Assembly: GCA_947500575.1 (NCBI GenBank)
Contig: CANMSI010000003.1
Span: forward strand, 310,001-374,000
Direction of reading: 5' to 3'
Length of the DNA: 64,000 nucleotides
Source of the DNA: an uncultured Flavobacteriaceae bacterium
GTDB taxonomy: Bacteria > Bacteroidota > Bacteroidia > Flavobacteriales > Flavobacteriaceae
Of this stretch, positions 46,823-55,054 are shown one piece after another. Position numbers and translations under genes: made by a program. The notes below the pieces were generated by a model, which was not told the origin of the DNA, searched no databases, and saw nothing but the letters and a program-made list of their open reading frames with translations. Each line of letters begins with the position of its first letter. The first letter of the stretch is position 1.

Positions 46823-46947
46823 AATTGTGGAGCTGTTTTTTTGTTTATACTATACCATCCTAGCCACATGTGGGTAGTCAATCTTCTTAGTACACCCTTG
46901 GTGGTCTTATTTCGTTTATTTTTTCTAGAATCCTTGTCTTTTTTCAT
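46819..46947 (-). CDS. 42-residue basic peptide gene between TonB receptor and DinB-like gene
   Basis: A minus-strand frame from ATG at 46947 to TGA at 46819-46821 encodes a 42-residue basic peptide (MKKDKDSRKNKRNKTTKG..., then LRRLTTHMWLGWYSINKK). It starts 11 bases after the receptor stop and its stop overlaps the next start in ATGA, so the spacing supports translation. The LRRLTTHMWLGWYS segment resembles the beginning of PepSY-domain membrane proteins (LRKLHLWLGL), which often follow flavobacterial siderophore receptors, so it could be a remnant of one. It has not enough length to assign. Confidence 0.5.
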   Translation of the reverse strand: MKKDKDSRKNKRNKTTKGVLRRLTTHMWLGWYSINKKTAPQL

Positions 46948-46958
46948 TGTGTTAGGTT

Positions 46959-49343
46959 TTAAAATTGAAATCGGTATCCAAAATCTGGAAAGAAACCAAT
47001 TTGATCTACTTGGTCTATATTATTCGTAAGACGGTTGTAACGTCTGGCAAATATGTTCTCGTTTGCAGTAACATTTTGAAGATCTAGGTAGAATTGATGT
47101 GAACGCTTCTTTTTTGCACTGTTTATTTTAATACCAAACTTAAGGTCCCACCTAAAGTAGGCATCGTACTGTTCACTAAATGCAATATCTTCTTGCAAGA
47201 CTTCAAAGCCTGCAATCCGAGATGCTTCGAGATCTACTGGGGTAAAATAACGCCCTCCCGAGGTGCTTAAACGAGTATCTATAAACAAAACGTTTTTACC
47301 ACTTTTCCCTGTTTTGAATTCCTTTCCTGCTAGTAGGTTTACTACATAGCCGTTATTAAAAGGAGAGTTGCGTTCCACCCCATCACTACCCTCGTACTTA
47401 CTTTCGAAAAAAGAACTTGTCAGCAAGCCATAGTATCCTTTGCTAAAGAACTTTTCCAGAGTTAATTCTATTCCTTGATTATTACCTACTCCTTCATTTA
47501 CTAAAGAGACTCTATCATTGTCGAATTGAAAACCAGCTCCTTCAGTAAGAGAGGAATAACTAGAAGGGGTGCTTTCTACGGCAGCGTTGTCAATGTCTTG
47601 ATAGTAGACTTCAAGTTTTGCGCGCCATTTGCTGCCTAATTTTACATCATAACCTAGTACATAATGATTGCTACGAACAAATTCCAGTTCTTTATTGGTT
47701 TGCACAAGTGTTCCGTTCACATTTTCATTTAAAAAAAGTAAGGGTAAAGCTATGGATTGCTGGTGCAAACCATATCCTATATTAATTTTATGACTAGAAC
47801 CTATTTGATATCCAAGAGCTGCTCTAGGTTCCAAAGCAAATTGCTTATTAAGACTGCTATATTGCCCATGTAGACCTGCATTTAAAGTGAGGTTTTCTGT
47901 TAATCTAAACTGCCCTTGAATATAGGGTTGTATTAAGGATATGTTTTCATCAATATCTCTAAAAGTAAAGAAGTCTGGGTCGCCATCTCCATCTAAATCG
48001 GCTTGTTCTTCGCGATCTCTTAGAAAACTCTCCACACCAAAATTTTCTATAAGAATTCCTGTCCTAATGGTACTTTTGTTACTTAGCTTGGAGTTAAAGA
48101 GGGTAGAAAAAGTAAATCTTTTTTCTGTATCATCCACTTCTGTAAAAGGGATTATACGTTCCTCATTCGTATCTTGATTGAAGTAGCGGTTAGCGTTAAA
48201 TTCGTTGCCCGAAAAGGAGGTGGCCACTAGGGTACGTAGGAAGGAGTTGTCACTTAGACTAATTTGATGTTTTAAACCAACCACCCCAAAACGAGAGGTG
48301 GCAAAAGCATCTTCATCATCTGCAGCAAAAAGGTCGGTTTCATCAATATCATCACTTAAAAAATCAATGTCAGAAGAGCCAAAAATACCAAAAACGGAAA
48401 ATCGACCTGCTTTGCTTTTTCCAAAATCAATATTAAAAGAAAGGTCATTATAATTAGGAACTGCACTGGTTCCGCCAGCACCGATCCCAAGTAAACCCAC
48501 TAGAGAATACCTTGCTGCTATTAAGAAAGATCCATTGTTTTTCCCTAGCGGACCTTCGGCAGTAGCTTCTACCCCGGTAAAAATTCCAGTTTGAAAACTG
48601 TATTCATAGGCATCAATATTTCCATTCCTAAAACCTAAATCGAAAACACCTCCTAATGCATTCCCATACTCTGAAGGAAATGCAGAAGTAAGAAAATCGG
48701 AGTTTTTAAGCATATTAGGATTTAATGCTGATACGGGTCCTCCTGTGGTTCCTGAGGTGGAAAAATGGTTGGGACTGGGGATTGGAATACCTTCCAATCG
48801 CCATAACAGTCCCGTGGGAGAATTACCTCTAACAACAATGTCATTTCTACTATCATCTGGTGAAGATACCCCAGCAAAATTTGCGGCTAAGCGCCCTACA
48901 TCGCTTCGTCCTCCAGAAAAACGTGTAACTTCTTCTAATCCGAACTGCCGTGCAGATACTGTTGCCAGTTTATTTAGGGCTCTATCTTTATTGGTATCTG
49001 CTGTTATTACAACTTCGTCTAACTGATTAAAGGAGGCTATCAATAAAATATTTAGAAATACATCTTTACCTGTAGTGACTTCAATATTTGGGATGGTAGA
49101 CGTTTCATAACCAATGTAACTTATTCGAATAATTTGTCTTCCTATGGATACCTCTGGAAGAATAAATCTGCCATCAAAATCGGTGACTACTCCTGTAGCG
49201 TTCTCTGCGTTAAGTAACTCAATGGTAGCTCCTACTAATGGACTTTCAGACTGCTTATCCAAGATAATACCCTTTATGGTGCCGGTCTGAGAAATACCGT
49301 GAAAGCAAAGGAGCATTAATAGGATATAAATAAGATTTTTCAT
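46959..49343 (-). CDS. TonB-dependent receptor
   Basis: An outer-membrane receptor of 794 residues: signal peptide (1-19), a CarboxypepD-reg-like domain (20-105: GTIKGIILDKQSESPLVGATIELL in part), a plug (about 115-235: SGGRSDVGRLAANFAGVSSPDDSRNDIVVRGNSPTGLLWRLEGIPI in part), a beta-barrel and the C-terminal aromatic end FGYRFQF. The plug signature with RNDIVVRGNSP resembles receptors of the small-ligand type without SusD. It is divergent from a LytS/LytTR pair and followed by two small genes in the same operon. Confidence 0.92.
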   Translation of the reverse strand: MKNLIYILLMLLCFHGISQTGTIKGIILDKQSESPLVGATIELLNAENATGVVTDFDGRFILPEVSIGRQIIRISYIGYETSTIPNIEVTTGKDVFLNILLIASFNQLDEVVITADTNKDRALNKLATVSARQFGLEEVTRFSGGRSDVGRLAANFAGVSSPDDSRNDIVVRGNSPTGLLWRLEGIPIPSPNHFSTSGTTGGPVSALNPNMLKNSDFLTSAFPSEYGNALGGVFDLGFRNGNIDAYEYSFQTGIFTGVEATAEGPLGKNNGSFLIAARYSLVGLLGIGAGGTSAVPNYNDLSFNIDFGKSKAGRFSVFGIFGSSDIDFLSDDIDETDLFAADDEDAFATSRFGVVGLKHQISLSDNSFLRTLVATSFSGNEFNANRYFNQDTNEERIIPFTEVDDTEKRFTFSTLFNSKLSNKSTIRTGILIENFGVESFLRDREEQADLDGDGDPDFFTFRDIDENISLIQPYIQGQFRLTENLTLNAGLHGQYSSLNKQFALEPRAALGYQIGSSHKINIGYGLHQQSIALPLLFLNENVNGTLVQTNKELEFVRSNHYVLGYDVKLGSKWRAKLEVYYQDIDNAAVESTPSSYSSLTEGAGFQFDNDRVSLVNEGVGNNQGIELTLEKFFSKGYYGLLTSSFFESKYEGSDGVERNSPFNNGYVVNLLAGKEFKTGKSGKNVLFIDTRLSTSGGRYFTPVDLEASRIAGFEVLQEDIAFSEQYDAYFRWDLKFGIKINSAKKKRSHQFYLDLQNVTANENIFARRYNRLTNNIDQVDQIGFFPDFGYRFQF

Positions 49344-49501
49344 GACTTGTATTTTTTGATTTGATCAAAAGTGACTCAGAATTTGTACCTATTGAAAAAG
49401 AAATTGCTCAACCGTATATCTAAGTTTTGAAGTGTCTATAAACAATTTAAAGAGGTCTTTGTAGGGTTTTTATAGGTATTTTCAGGTTAGTTTGGAGAAA
49501 T

Positions 49502-49529
49502 GACAATTCAAGTCAGAAATCGACAATTC
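49502..49529 (+). promoter_or_regulatory. Direct repeat, candidate LytTR operator
   Basis: The octamer GACAATTC occurs at 49502-49509 and 49522-49529, so the repeats have a period of 20 bases (two helical turns), which is how LytTR-type regulators bind. A near-consensus -7 element TATCTTTA lies at 49566-49573, and the kinase start is 49595. The gap between divergent receptor and kinase (49344-49594) shows nothing else. Confidence 0.4.
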
Positions 49530-49594
49530 GACAGTTATAGATAGAACCGTTTCTTTGGTCTTCAGTATCTTTAGGCGAAATAGGCCTCCTAGAG

Positions 49595-50671
49595 ATGTTT
49601 AAAAAAGCAAATCTGAAAAAATTCGCATTTAGAATACTCATTGTAAATATTATCTTTTTTACGGTGAAACTTACCATTGATCATGACGATGAGGTTGAAG
49701 GTTTTTTTAACCCCATGAACCTATTTTACTATTGCTCTGCATTCTTCTTAATCATTTTCACTTGGGAAGTTAATGATTGGCTTATTCAACGGCAGTTGAA
49801 GAAAAAGAAGGGCTTAGATATTCCTGGAAGTATTAAAGTACTGGGCTATACTTTTTTAATTTTTATTCCTATTGCTGCTTTGGTATACTACCTTGCCATT
49901 TTTGAGTATAATCATATTTGTCTGATAGACTCGGAAGATCCTGGTTTACGTTTCCGAATCGATTTTTTTAGGGCATTACTTTTGGGAGCAGCGATTGTTG
50001 GTTTTAATATCTTTTACCATTCCGTGCAACAGAAGAAGGAGCTTGAGCAAAAAATGAATCGACTTCAAAAAGAAGCAATGGTTTCTAAATATAAATCCCT
50101 ACGAGATCAAATCAGCCCTCATTTTCTCTTTAATAGTCTTAACACGCTTACCTCTTTAATGTATGAAGATAGAGACCTGGCTTCTGATTTTGTTTCACGT
50201 TTGGCTTCAAGTTATCGTTATATTTTGGAGCATAGAGAGGAAGATTTGGTGAGTTTGGAAAAGGAACTTCATTTTATGGACTCATTTATTTTTATGATGA
50301 ATGTACGGCATGAGGAAGCTTTAAAAATCAATATTGAAATTGATGTAAATACCAAGCAATACTTAATCCCAACGCTTACGTTACAGATGCTATTGGAAAA
50401 TGCGTTAAAGCATAACTATTATTCTAAAGAAAGACCAATGCAGGTTAAAATCTATTCGGTGGGGAAAGTAGGTCTTGTTATGGAAAACTCTTTGAGGAAA
50501 AGAGTTCCAGAAGAAGAATCAACAAAGCTAGGGTTAAAAAATATTCAAAAAAGATATGCATTTTATACCCGTCAAGAAGTAGCGGTAGAGGAGGATAAGG
50601 ATATATTTAAAGTAACCATGCCTTTATTACCTAGAGAAATAAAAGAAGTCCCAGTTTTATCTGTTTCTTAA
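49595..50671 (+). CDS. LytS/YehU-type sensor histidine kinase
   Basis: A 358-residue membrane kinase. The N-terminal part has four hydrophobic segments (about 11-27, 43-60, 82-102, 124-142). The His_kinase domain carries the phosphoacceptor H176 in LRDQISPHFLFNSLNTLTSL and a C-terminal ATPase with LTLQMLLENALKHNYYS and GLGLKNIQKRY-like (KLGLKNIQKRYAFY). It is paired with the LytTR regulator 20 bases downstream. The signal sensed is unknown; the divergent TonB receptor operon is a candidate target. Confidence 0.93.
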   Translation: MFKKANLKKFAFRILIVNIIFFTVKLTIDHDDEVEGFFNPMNLFYYCSAFFLIIFTWEVNDWLIQRQLKKKKGLDIPGSIKVLGYTFLIFIPIAALVYYLAIFEYNHICLIDSEDPGLRFRIDFFRALLLGAAIVGFNIFYHSVQQKKELEQKMNRLQKEAMVSKYKSLRDQISPHFLFNSLNTLTSLMYEDRDLASDFVSRLASSYRYILEHREEDLVSLEKELHFMDSFIFMMNVRHEEALKINIEIDVNTKQYLIPTLTLQMLLENALKHNYYSKERPMQVKIYSVGKVGLVMENSLRKRVPEEESTKLGLKNIQKRYAFYTRQEVAVEEDKDIFKVTMPLLPREIKEVPVLSVS

Positions 50672-50691
50672 TAATTAAATAAAATATTCCA

Positions 50692-51450
50692 TTGAAAGCA
50701 GTAATTGTTGAAGACGAGAGCATAGCATCAAGACGATTGGCCAGTTTAATTGCAGAAATAGCACCAGAAATTGAAATCGTGGGGCAACTTACATCTGTAG
50801 AGAATGCTATTAAGTGGTTTCATACCAATCCTATTCCTCAGTTAATTTTTTTAGACATTCAACTGAATGATGGTTATGGATTTGATATTTTAGATCAACT
50901 AGACACACACCCTCCTGTTGTATTTACTACCGCATATAATGAGTATGCCATTAGAGGGTTTAAGTATAACGGATTGGATTATCTTTTAAAACCAATTGAT
51001 AAGAATGATCTAAAAGTAGCATTAAAGAAATTTAAGCAAGCCAATAAGCAAAATTACACCCTCCTAGATGACGACAAATTAGATCAAATTAAAAATTTAT
51101 TCGATAAGGAATACAAACATCGGTTCATGGTCAAGGTTGGTAACCAGTACAAGTCCTGTAATGTAGAAGACATTGCTTATTTCAAATCGCATGAAGGGCT
51201 TATTTTCTTTTATACCCATAAGGGGCAACCATATCCTATAGAGTATTCTATAGACCAACTAGAAGAGATTCTGAACCCGATCAACTTTTTTAGAATTAAC
51301 CGAAAATTTATGGTTTCTGTGCAATCTGTAGGGGAAATTCATAGTTATTTTAATAGTAGGTTATTATTAAAACTAGTTCCCAAAGAAGAAGAACAAGTAA
51401 TTGTTTCAAGGGAGCGAACCACCAATTTTAAGAAATGGTTGGATTTCTAA
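50692..51450 (+). CDS. LytTR-family response regulator
   Basis: A 252-residue DNA-binding response regulator beginning at TTG (50692), where the receiver starts MKAVIVEDES. The receiver domain has the phosphoacceptor D55 (LIFLDIQL) and the K in YLLKPID; residues about 140-252 are a LytTR domain (FMVKVGNQYKSCNVEDIAYF, FRINRKFMVS, VSRERTTNFKKWL). Works with the kinase upstream. A terminator follows. Confidence 0.95.
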   Translation: MKAVIVEDESIASRRLASLIAEIAPEIEIVGQLTSVENAIKWFHTNPIPQLIFLDIQLNDGYGFDILDQLDTHPPVVFTTAYNEYAIRGFKYNGLDYLLKPIDKNDLKVALKKFKQANKQNYTLLDDDKLDQIKNLFDKEYKHRFMVKVGNQYKSCNVEDIAYFKSHEGLIFFYTHKGQPYPIEYSIDQLEEILNPINFFRINRKFMVSVQSVGEIHSYFNSRLLLKLVPKEEEQVIVSRERTTNFKKWLDF

Positions 51451-51475
51451 AGAATGAACTGCCACAATCCAGTAT

Positions 51476-51510
51476 CAAAAAACCCGCCAAAATATGGCGG
51501 GTTTTTTTAT
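51476..51510 (+). terminator. Terminator after the LytS/LytTR operon
   Basis: Stem AAAAACCCGCC / GGCGGGTTTTT with a 7-base loop and a T run, just before the converging ahcY gene. Confidence 0.85.
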
Positions 51511-51530
51511 GTGAGATCATTAAAATAGAT

Positions 51531-52847
51531 TTAATATCTATAGTATTCCGGTTTAAATGGACCTTCTACCGTAACTCCTATGTAAGCAGCCTGATCCTCT
51601 TTTAACTCTGTAAGTTCTGCGCCCAAACGAGATAGGTGTAATTTAGCTACTTTTTCATCAAGATGCTTCGGTAGCATATATACTTCGTTCTTGTAGTTGG
51701 CACTATTTTTCCACAATTCTATTTGTGCTAAGGTCTGATTTGTAAAGGAATTACTCATTACGAAACTTGGATGCCCTGTGGCACAACCCAGATTCACCAA
51801 ACGCCCTTCTGCTAAAATGATGATGTCTTTTCCATCAATGGTATATTTATCTACCTGAGGTTTTATTTCGTCCTTGGTATTCCCATGATTTTCATTCAAC
51901 CATGCCATGTCTATTTCATTGTCAAAATGACCAATATTACAGACAATAGCTTTGTCTTTTAGAGCTTTAAAATGTTCGGCTCTTATAATGTCTTTATTTC
52001 CTGTAGTTGTTATCACTACATCGGCTGTACCAATAACAGTCTCTAATTTTTTTACTTCGTAACCATCCATGCAAGCTTGTAAAGCACAAATAGGATCAAT
52101 TTCTGTTACGGTTACAATAGAACCAGCGCCCCTAAAAGAAGCGGCAGTACCTTTTCCAACATCTCCATAACCAGCAACCACTACTCGTTTTCCTGCCAAC
52201 ATCGTATCTGTTGCTCTTCGTATAGCATCTACTGCACTTTCTCGGCAGCCGTATTTATTATCAAACTTTGATTTTGTAACGGAATCATTTACATTGATAG
52301 CAGGCATTGGTAAAGTTCCATTTTTCACACGTTCGTACAAACGATGTACTCCGGTAGTAGTTTCTTCTGAAAGGCCTTTAATGTCAGCAGCCATTTCTGG
52401 GTATTTATCCAATACCATATTGGTAAGATCTCCCCCATCATCCAGAATCATATTTAGTGGTTTTCGATCTTCACCAAAGAATAAAGTCTGTTCTATACAC
52501 CAGTCAAATTCTTCTTCATTCATTCCTTTCCATGCATACACTGGGATACCAGCTGCGGCGATAGCGGCTGCGGCATGATCTTGGGTAGAGAAGATATTGC
52601 ATGAACTCCAGGTAACTTCTGCTCCTAAAGCCACAAGCGTTTCTATAAGCACAGCGGTTTGTATAGTCATGTGAAGGCAACCAGCGATACGCGCTCCTTT
52701 TAAAGGCTGTTCTTCTCCATATTCCTCTCTTAACGCCATTAGTCCTGGCATCTCTGCTTCTGCTAAATCTATCTCTTTTCTTCCCCAGTCGGCCAGAGAA
52801 ATATTTTTTACCTTATTTGGTACATATGGAACAGTTGTAGTACTCAT
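51531..52847 (-). CDS. ahcY: Adenosylhomocysteinase
   Basis: This NAD-dependent enzyme splits S-adenosylhomocysteine to homocysteine and adenosine, removing the inhibitory product of methylation. At 438 residues it shows the substrate domain ([35 protein letters not shown], in part), [10 protein letters not shown], the NAD fold [19 protein letters not shown]-like ([12 protein letters not shown]) and the C-terminal PEYYRY. I looked for SAH or SAM riboswitches upstream and saw none. It has its own -7 element at 52904. Confidence 0.98.
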   Translation of the reverse strand: MSTTTVPYVPNKVKNISLADWGRKEIDLAEAEMPGLMALREEYGEEQPLKGARIAGCLHMTIQTAVLIETLVALGAEVTWSSCNIFSTQDHAAAAIAAAGIPVYAWKGMNEEEFDWCIEQTLFFGEDRKPLNMILDDGGDLTNMVLDKYPEMAADIKGLSEETTTGVHRLYERVKNGTLPMPAINVNDSVTKSKFDNKYGCRESAVDAIRRATDTMLAGKRVVVAGYGDVGKGTAASFRGAGSIVTVTEIDPICALQACMDGYEVKKLETVIGTADVVITTTGNKDIIRAEHFKALKDKAIVCNIGHFDNEIDMAWLNENHGNTKDEIKPQVDKYTIDGKDIIILAEGRLVNLGCATGHPSFVMSNSFTNQTLAQIELWKNSANYKNEVYMLPKHLDEKVAKLHLSRLGAELTELKEDQAAYIGVTVEGPFKPEYYRY

Positions 52848-52903
52848 ATCCTTTTTTATTTTTACTTTCGTTACACGCTCAGTAGGGCGTTTATTTTGGA
52901 TTA

Positions 52904-52911
52904 CAAAGATA
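52904..52911 (-). promoter_or_regulatory. -7 promoter element for ahcY
   Basis: On the minus strand TATCTTTG matches TAnnTTTG exactly, 57 bases before the ATG. It overlaps the first codons of the divergent frame if that were started at 52896, in favour of a start at 52932 for that gene. Confidence 0.45.
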
Positions 52912-52931
52912 GCGATAACTTAGATATTCCC

Positions 52932-53570
52932 ATGCCACTTTACAAAACTATAACAGTAACATCTTCGGTAAAAGTCTATATCTGGAAGGTAGAAGAATCG
53001 GAGGCAGTTTTACAAAAGGGAATTGAATTAACACCGCATTGCCAGAACCGAATGCTTGGGATGAAATCTGAACTACATCGTAGAGCATTTTTAAGTATTC
53101 GACATCTTATGGCAGAAGCAGGTTATGTAGATCACGACCTTTATTATGACGATGCGGGGAAACCTCATTTAAAGGATGGGAAGTACATCTCCATAACTCA
53201 TTCCTATAATTTCACGGGCATTATTATTGGCGATAGGGAAGAAGTGGGCATTGATATAGAGAAGCAACGCAATAAAATTCTTCGCATAGCACATAAGTTT
53301 ACACCAATAGCGGAATACCGAACTCTTGCCAACACAGCGGCTATTGTTAGGAAACTTACCGTTGTTTGGGGCGCTAAAGAATCACTGTATAAAATTGCAG
53401 CACAACATGGGCTCAGCTTTTTGCATCATATAGATATTAAAGATTTTTCTTTGGACGAGGAGACTACCATGGGAGATGTTATTTACCAAGGGAGAATGAC
53501 TTCCCATTCGATCCAATTTTTAGAATTTGAAGGTTTTACCTGTGTACATGCCATCCGATTAGAAAATTAG
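52932..53570 (+). CDS. 4'-phosphopantetheinyl transferase superfamily protein
   Basis: It transfers the phosphopantetheine arm of CoA to acyl or peptidyl carrier proteins. From the ATG at 52932 (a TTG at 52896 is less likely) it has 212 residues, with the magnesium-binding and catalytic motifs VGIDIEKQRN and WGAKESLYK and the SITHSYNF segment. It could be the main AcpS-like (Sfp type) enzyme of the cell. It is divergent from ahcY. Confidence 0.92.
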   Translation: MPLYKTITVTSSVKVYIWKVEESEAVLQKGIELTPHCQNRMLGMKSELHRRAFLSIRHLMAEAGYVDHDLYYDDAGKPHLKDGKYISITHSYNFTGIIIGDREEVGIDIEKQRNKILRIAHKFTPIAEYRTLANTAAIVRKLTVVWGAKESLYKIAAQHGLSFLHHIDIKDFSLDEETTMGDVIYQGRMTSHSIQFLEFEGFTCVHAIRLEN

Positions 53571-53653
53571 TGGCAGTAACTAGAGAAGTATTCGTGTTTA
53601 AATGAATGACAGGTGGAACAATAATGACAGGATTAATTATAATTAAATAAAGA

Positions 53654-53914
53654 ATGGAAATTTCAGTTGAGTTAACCCTAAGCCCGCTTCAAGATAATTT
53701 TGAAGCTCCTATTATTAGCTTCATTCAGAAACTGAGGGCATCTGGACTTAGGGTTATAGAAAACCCGTTAAGCACGCAAATATTTGGAGATTATGATGCA
53801 GTTATGAAGGTACTTCATACTGAAATTAAAGATGCTTTAGAACTTATGGATAAGGGCTTAGTGTATATCAAAATAGTAAAATCTGATAGAAGCGACTATG
53901 AGCCCCATTTTTGA
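53654..53914 (+). CDS. Thiamine-binding protein, MTH1187/YkoF family
   Basis: The 86-residue protein has a ferredoxin-like fold: MEISVELTLSPL, FIQKLRASGLRVIENPLSTQIFGDYDAVM (in part) and VYIKIVKSDR. MTH1187/YkoF-family proteins bind thiamine or hydroxymethylpyrimidine. Its last 17 bases overlap the PnuC-type gene, which suggests that both act on the same vitamin or are at least translated together. No ABC genes of the ykoCDE type are visible. Confidence 0.8.
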   Translation: MEISVELTLSPLQDNFEAPIISFIQKLRASGLRVIENPLSTQIFGDYDAVMKVLHTEIKDALELMDKGLVYIKIVKSDRSDYEPHF

Positions 53915-54536
53915 GTTTCTATTTGGTCAGTATAGAGACTATGAAACCTATCAAATAGTCTTAGAAGTGATTGCAGTTATCTTTGGACTGTTGTCTGTTT
54001 GGTACTCTAAACAGAACAATATTTTGGTATACCCAACAGGTATTATCAGTACTTCTATTTTTGTGTTTCTCTTGTATAAATGGGGGCTGCTTGGAGATAT
54101 GATGATTAATGCATACTACTTTATAATGAGTATTTATGGATGGTATGTATGGACGCGTAAAGTAAGCGATACGCAGTTTACTCCTATTACGAGGACTACA
54201 AAAAAAGAACAGCAATTTTCTGTAATCATTTTTATAGCCACCTTAATATTTGTCTATATCGTCTATGAAACCTTTGATAAATGGACTAGTTGGACTGCTT
54301 ATGTTGATACCTTAACCACTGCTATCTTCTTTGTAGGAATGTGGTTAATGGCTAAACGTAAAATTGAAAATTGGATTTTTTGGATCATAGGTGATCTTAT
54401 TACGGTTCCTTTGTATTTTTATAAAGGCTATACGATTTCAAGTTTTCAGTATCTTATCTTTACTATAATTGCCGTTTACGGATACATTGCATGGAAAAAA
54501 ATCTTAGACAAGAACCCTCAGACCTTATTAAGGTAG
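53898..54536 (+). CDS. pnuC: PnuC-type nucleoside/vitamin transporter
   Basis: A 212-residue inner-membrane protein with about seven helices, matching the PnuC family (IIAVIFGLLSVWYSKQNNILVYPTGIIST in part, AYYFIMSIYGWYVWTRK, DTLTTAIFFVGMWLMAKRKIENWIFWIIGDL in part). PnuC carries nicotinamide riboside; the relative PnuT carries thiamine. The NadR-type kinase that overlaps its 3' end favours nicotinamide riboside, the thiamine-binding protein that overlaps its 5' end favours thiamine. Either is possible from sequence. Confidence 0.9.
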   Translation: MSPIFEFLFGQYRDYETYQIVLEVIAVIFGLLSVWYSKQNNILVYPTGIISTSIFVFLLYKWGLLGDMMINAYYFIMSIYGWYVWTRKVSDTQFTPITRTTKKEQQFSVIIFIATLIFVYIVYETFDKWTSWTAYVDTLTTAIFFVGMWLMAKRKIENWIFWIIGDLITVPLYFYKGYTISSFQYLIFTIIAVYGYIAWKKILDKNPQTLLR

Positions 54537-55054
54537 TATTATTTGGACCAGAATCTACTGGGAAGACAACCTTGTCCGAGCAACTAGCAAGGCACTATAA
54601 CACAGTTTGGGTGCCAGAGTATGCCCGAGAGTATTTACAAGATAAGTGGAATAATGAGCGTAAAACTTGCGAGCCCAAGGACCTGCTTCCTATTGCTAGA
54701 GGACAAATGCATTTAGAAAATACGTTGACTAAAAAAGCTGGAGACCTTTTAATATGTGATACAGATTTATTGGAAACAAAGGTATATTCAGAAGCCTATT
54801 ATGTGGGTCATTGCGATCCGCAATTAGAAAAATACGCTTTAAAAAATACATATGATCTTTATTTGCTTACCTATATCGATATTCCATGGGAGAAAGATGA
54901 TTTAAGAGATAAACCTGATGAGCGGGAAAAAATGTTCCAATATTTTAAAGATACCTTAGAAAAGTATCAAAAGAATTTCATTATTTTAAAGGGAGATAAA
55001 GCAACGCGTTTGAAACTAGCAATAGAACAGATTGATAAACTTTTGTATTCATGA
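54491..55054 (+). CDS. NadR-type ribosylnicotinamide kinase-like ATPase
   Basis: The 187-residue protein contains a P-loop GPESTGKT (19-26), the AREYL motif (WVPEYAREYLQDKW), LLICDTDLLETKVY and the PWEKDDLRDKPDEREKMF lid-like segment that define the kinase domain of NadR. The adenylyltransferase half of NadR is missing. It would phosphorylate nicotinamide riboside (or a similar nucleoside) after import. Its first 46 bases overlap the transporter gene, and its stop overlaps the start of the DUF4301 gene in ATGA. Confidence 0.85.
   Translation: MEKNLRQEPSDLIKVVLFGPESTGKTTLSEQLARHYNTVWVPEYAREYLQDKWNNERKTCEPKDLLPIARGQMHLENTLTKKAGDLLICDTDLLETKVYSEAYYVGHCDPQLEKYALKNTYDLYLLTYIDIPWEKDDLRDKPDEREKMFQYFKDTLEKYQKNFIILKGDKATRLKLAIEQIDKLLYS

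Noticed and set aside
52848-52931. SAH or SAM riboswitch ahead of ahcY
   Set aside because: The gap holds about 57 bases of leader after the -7 element and no conserved aptamer blocks.
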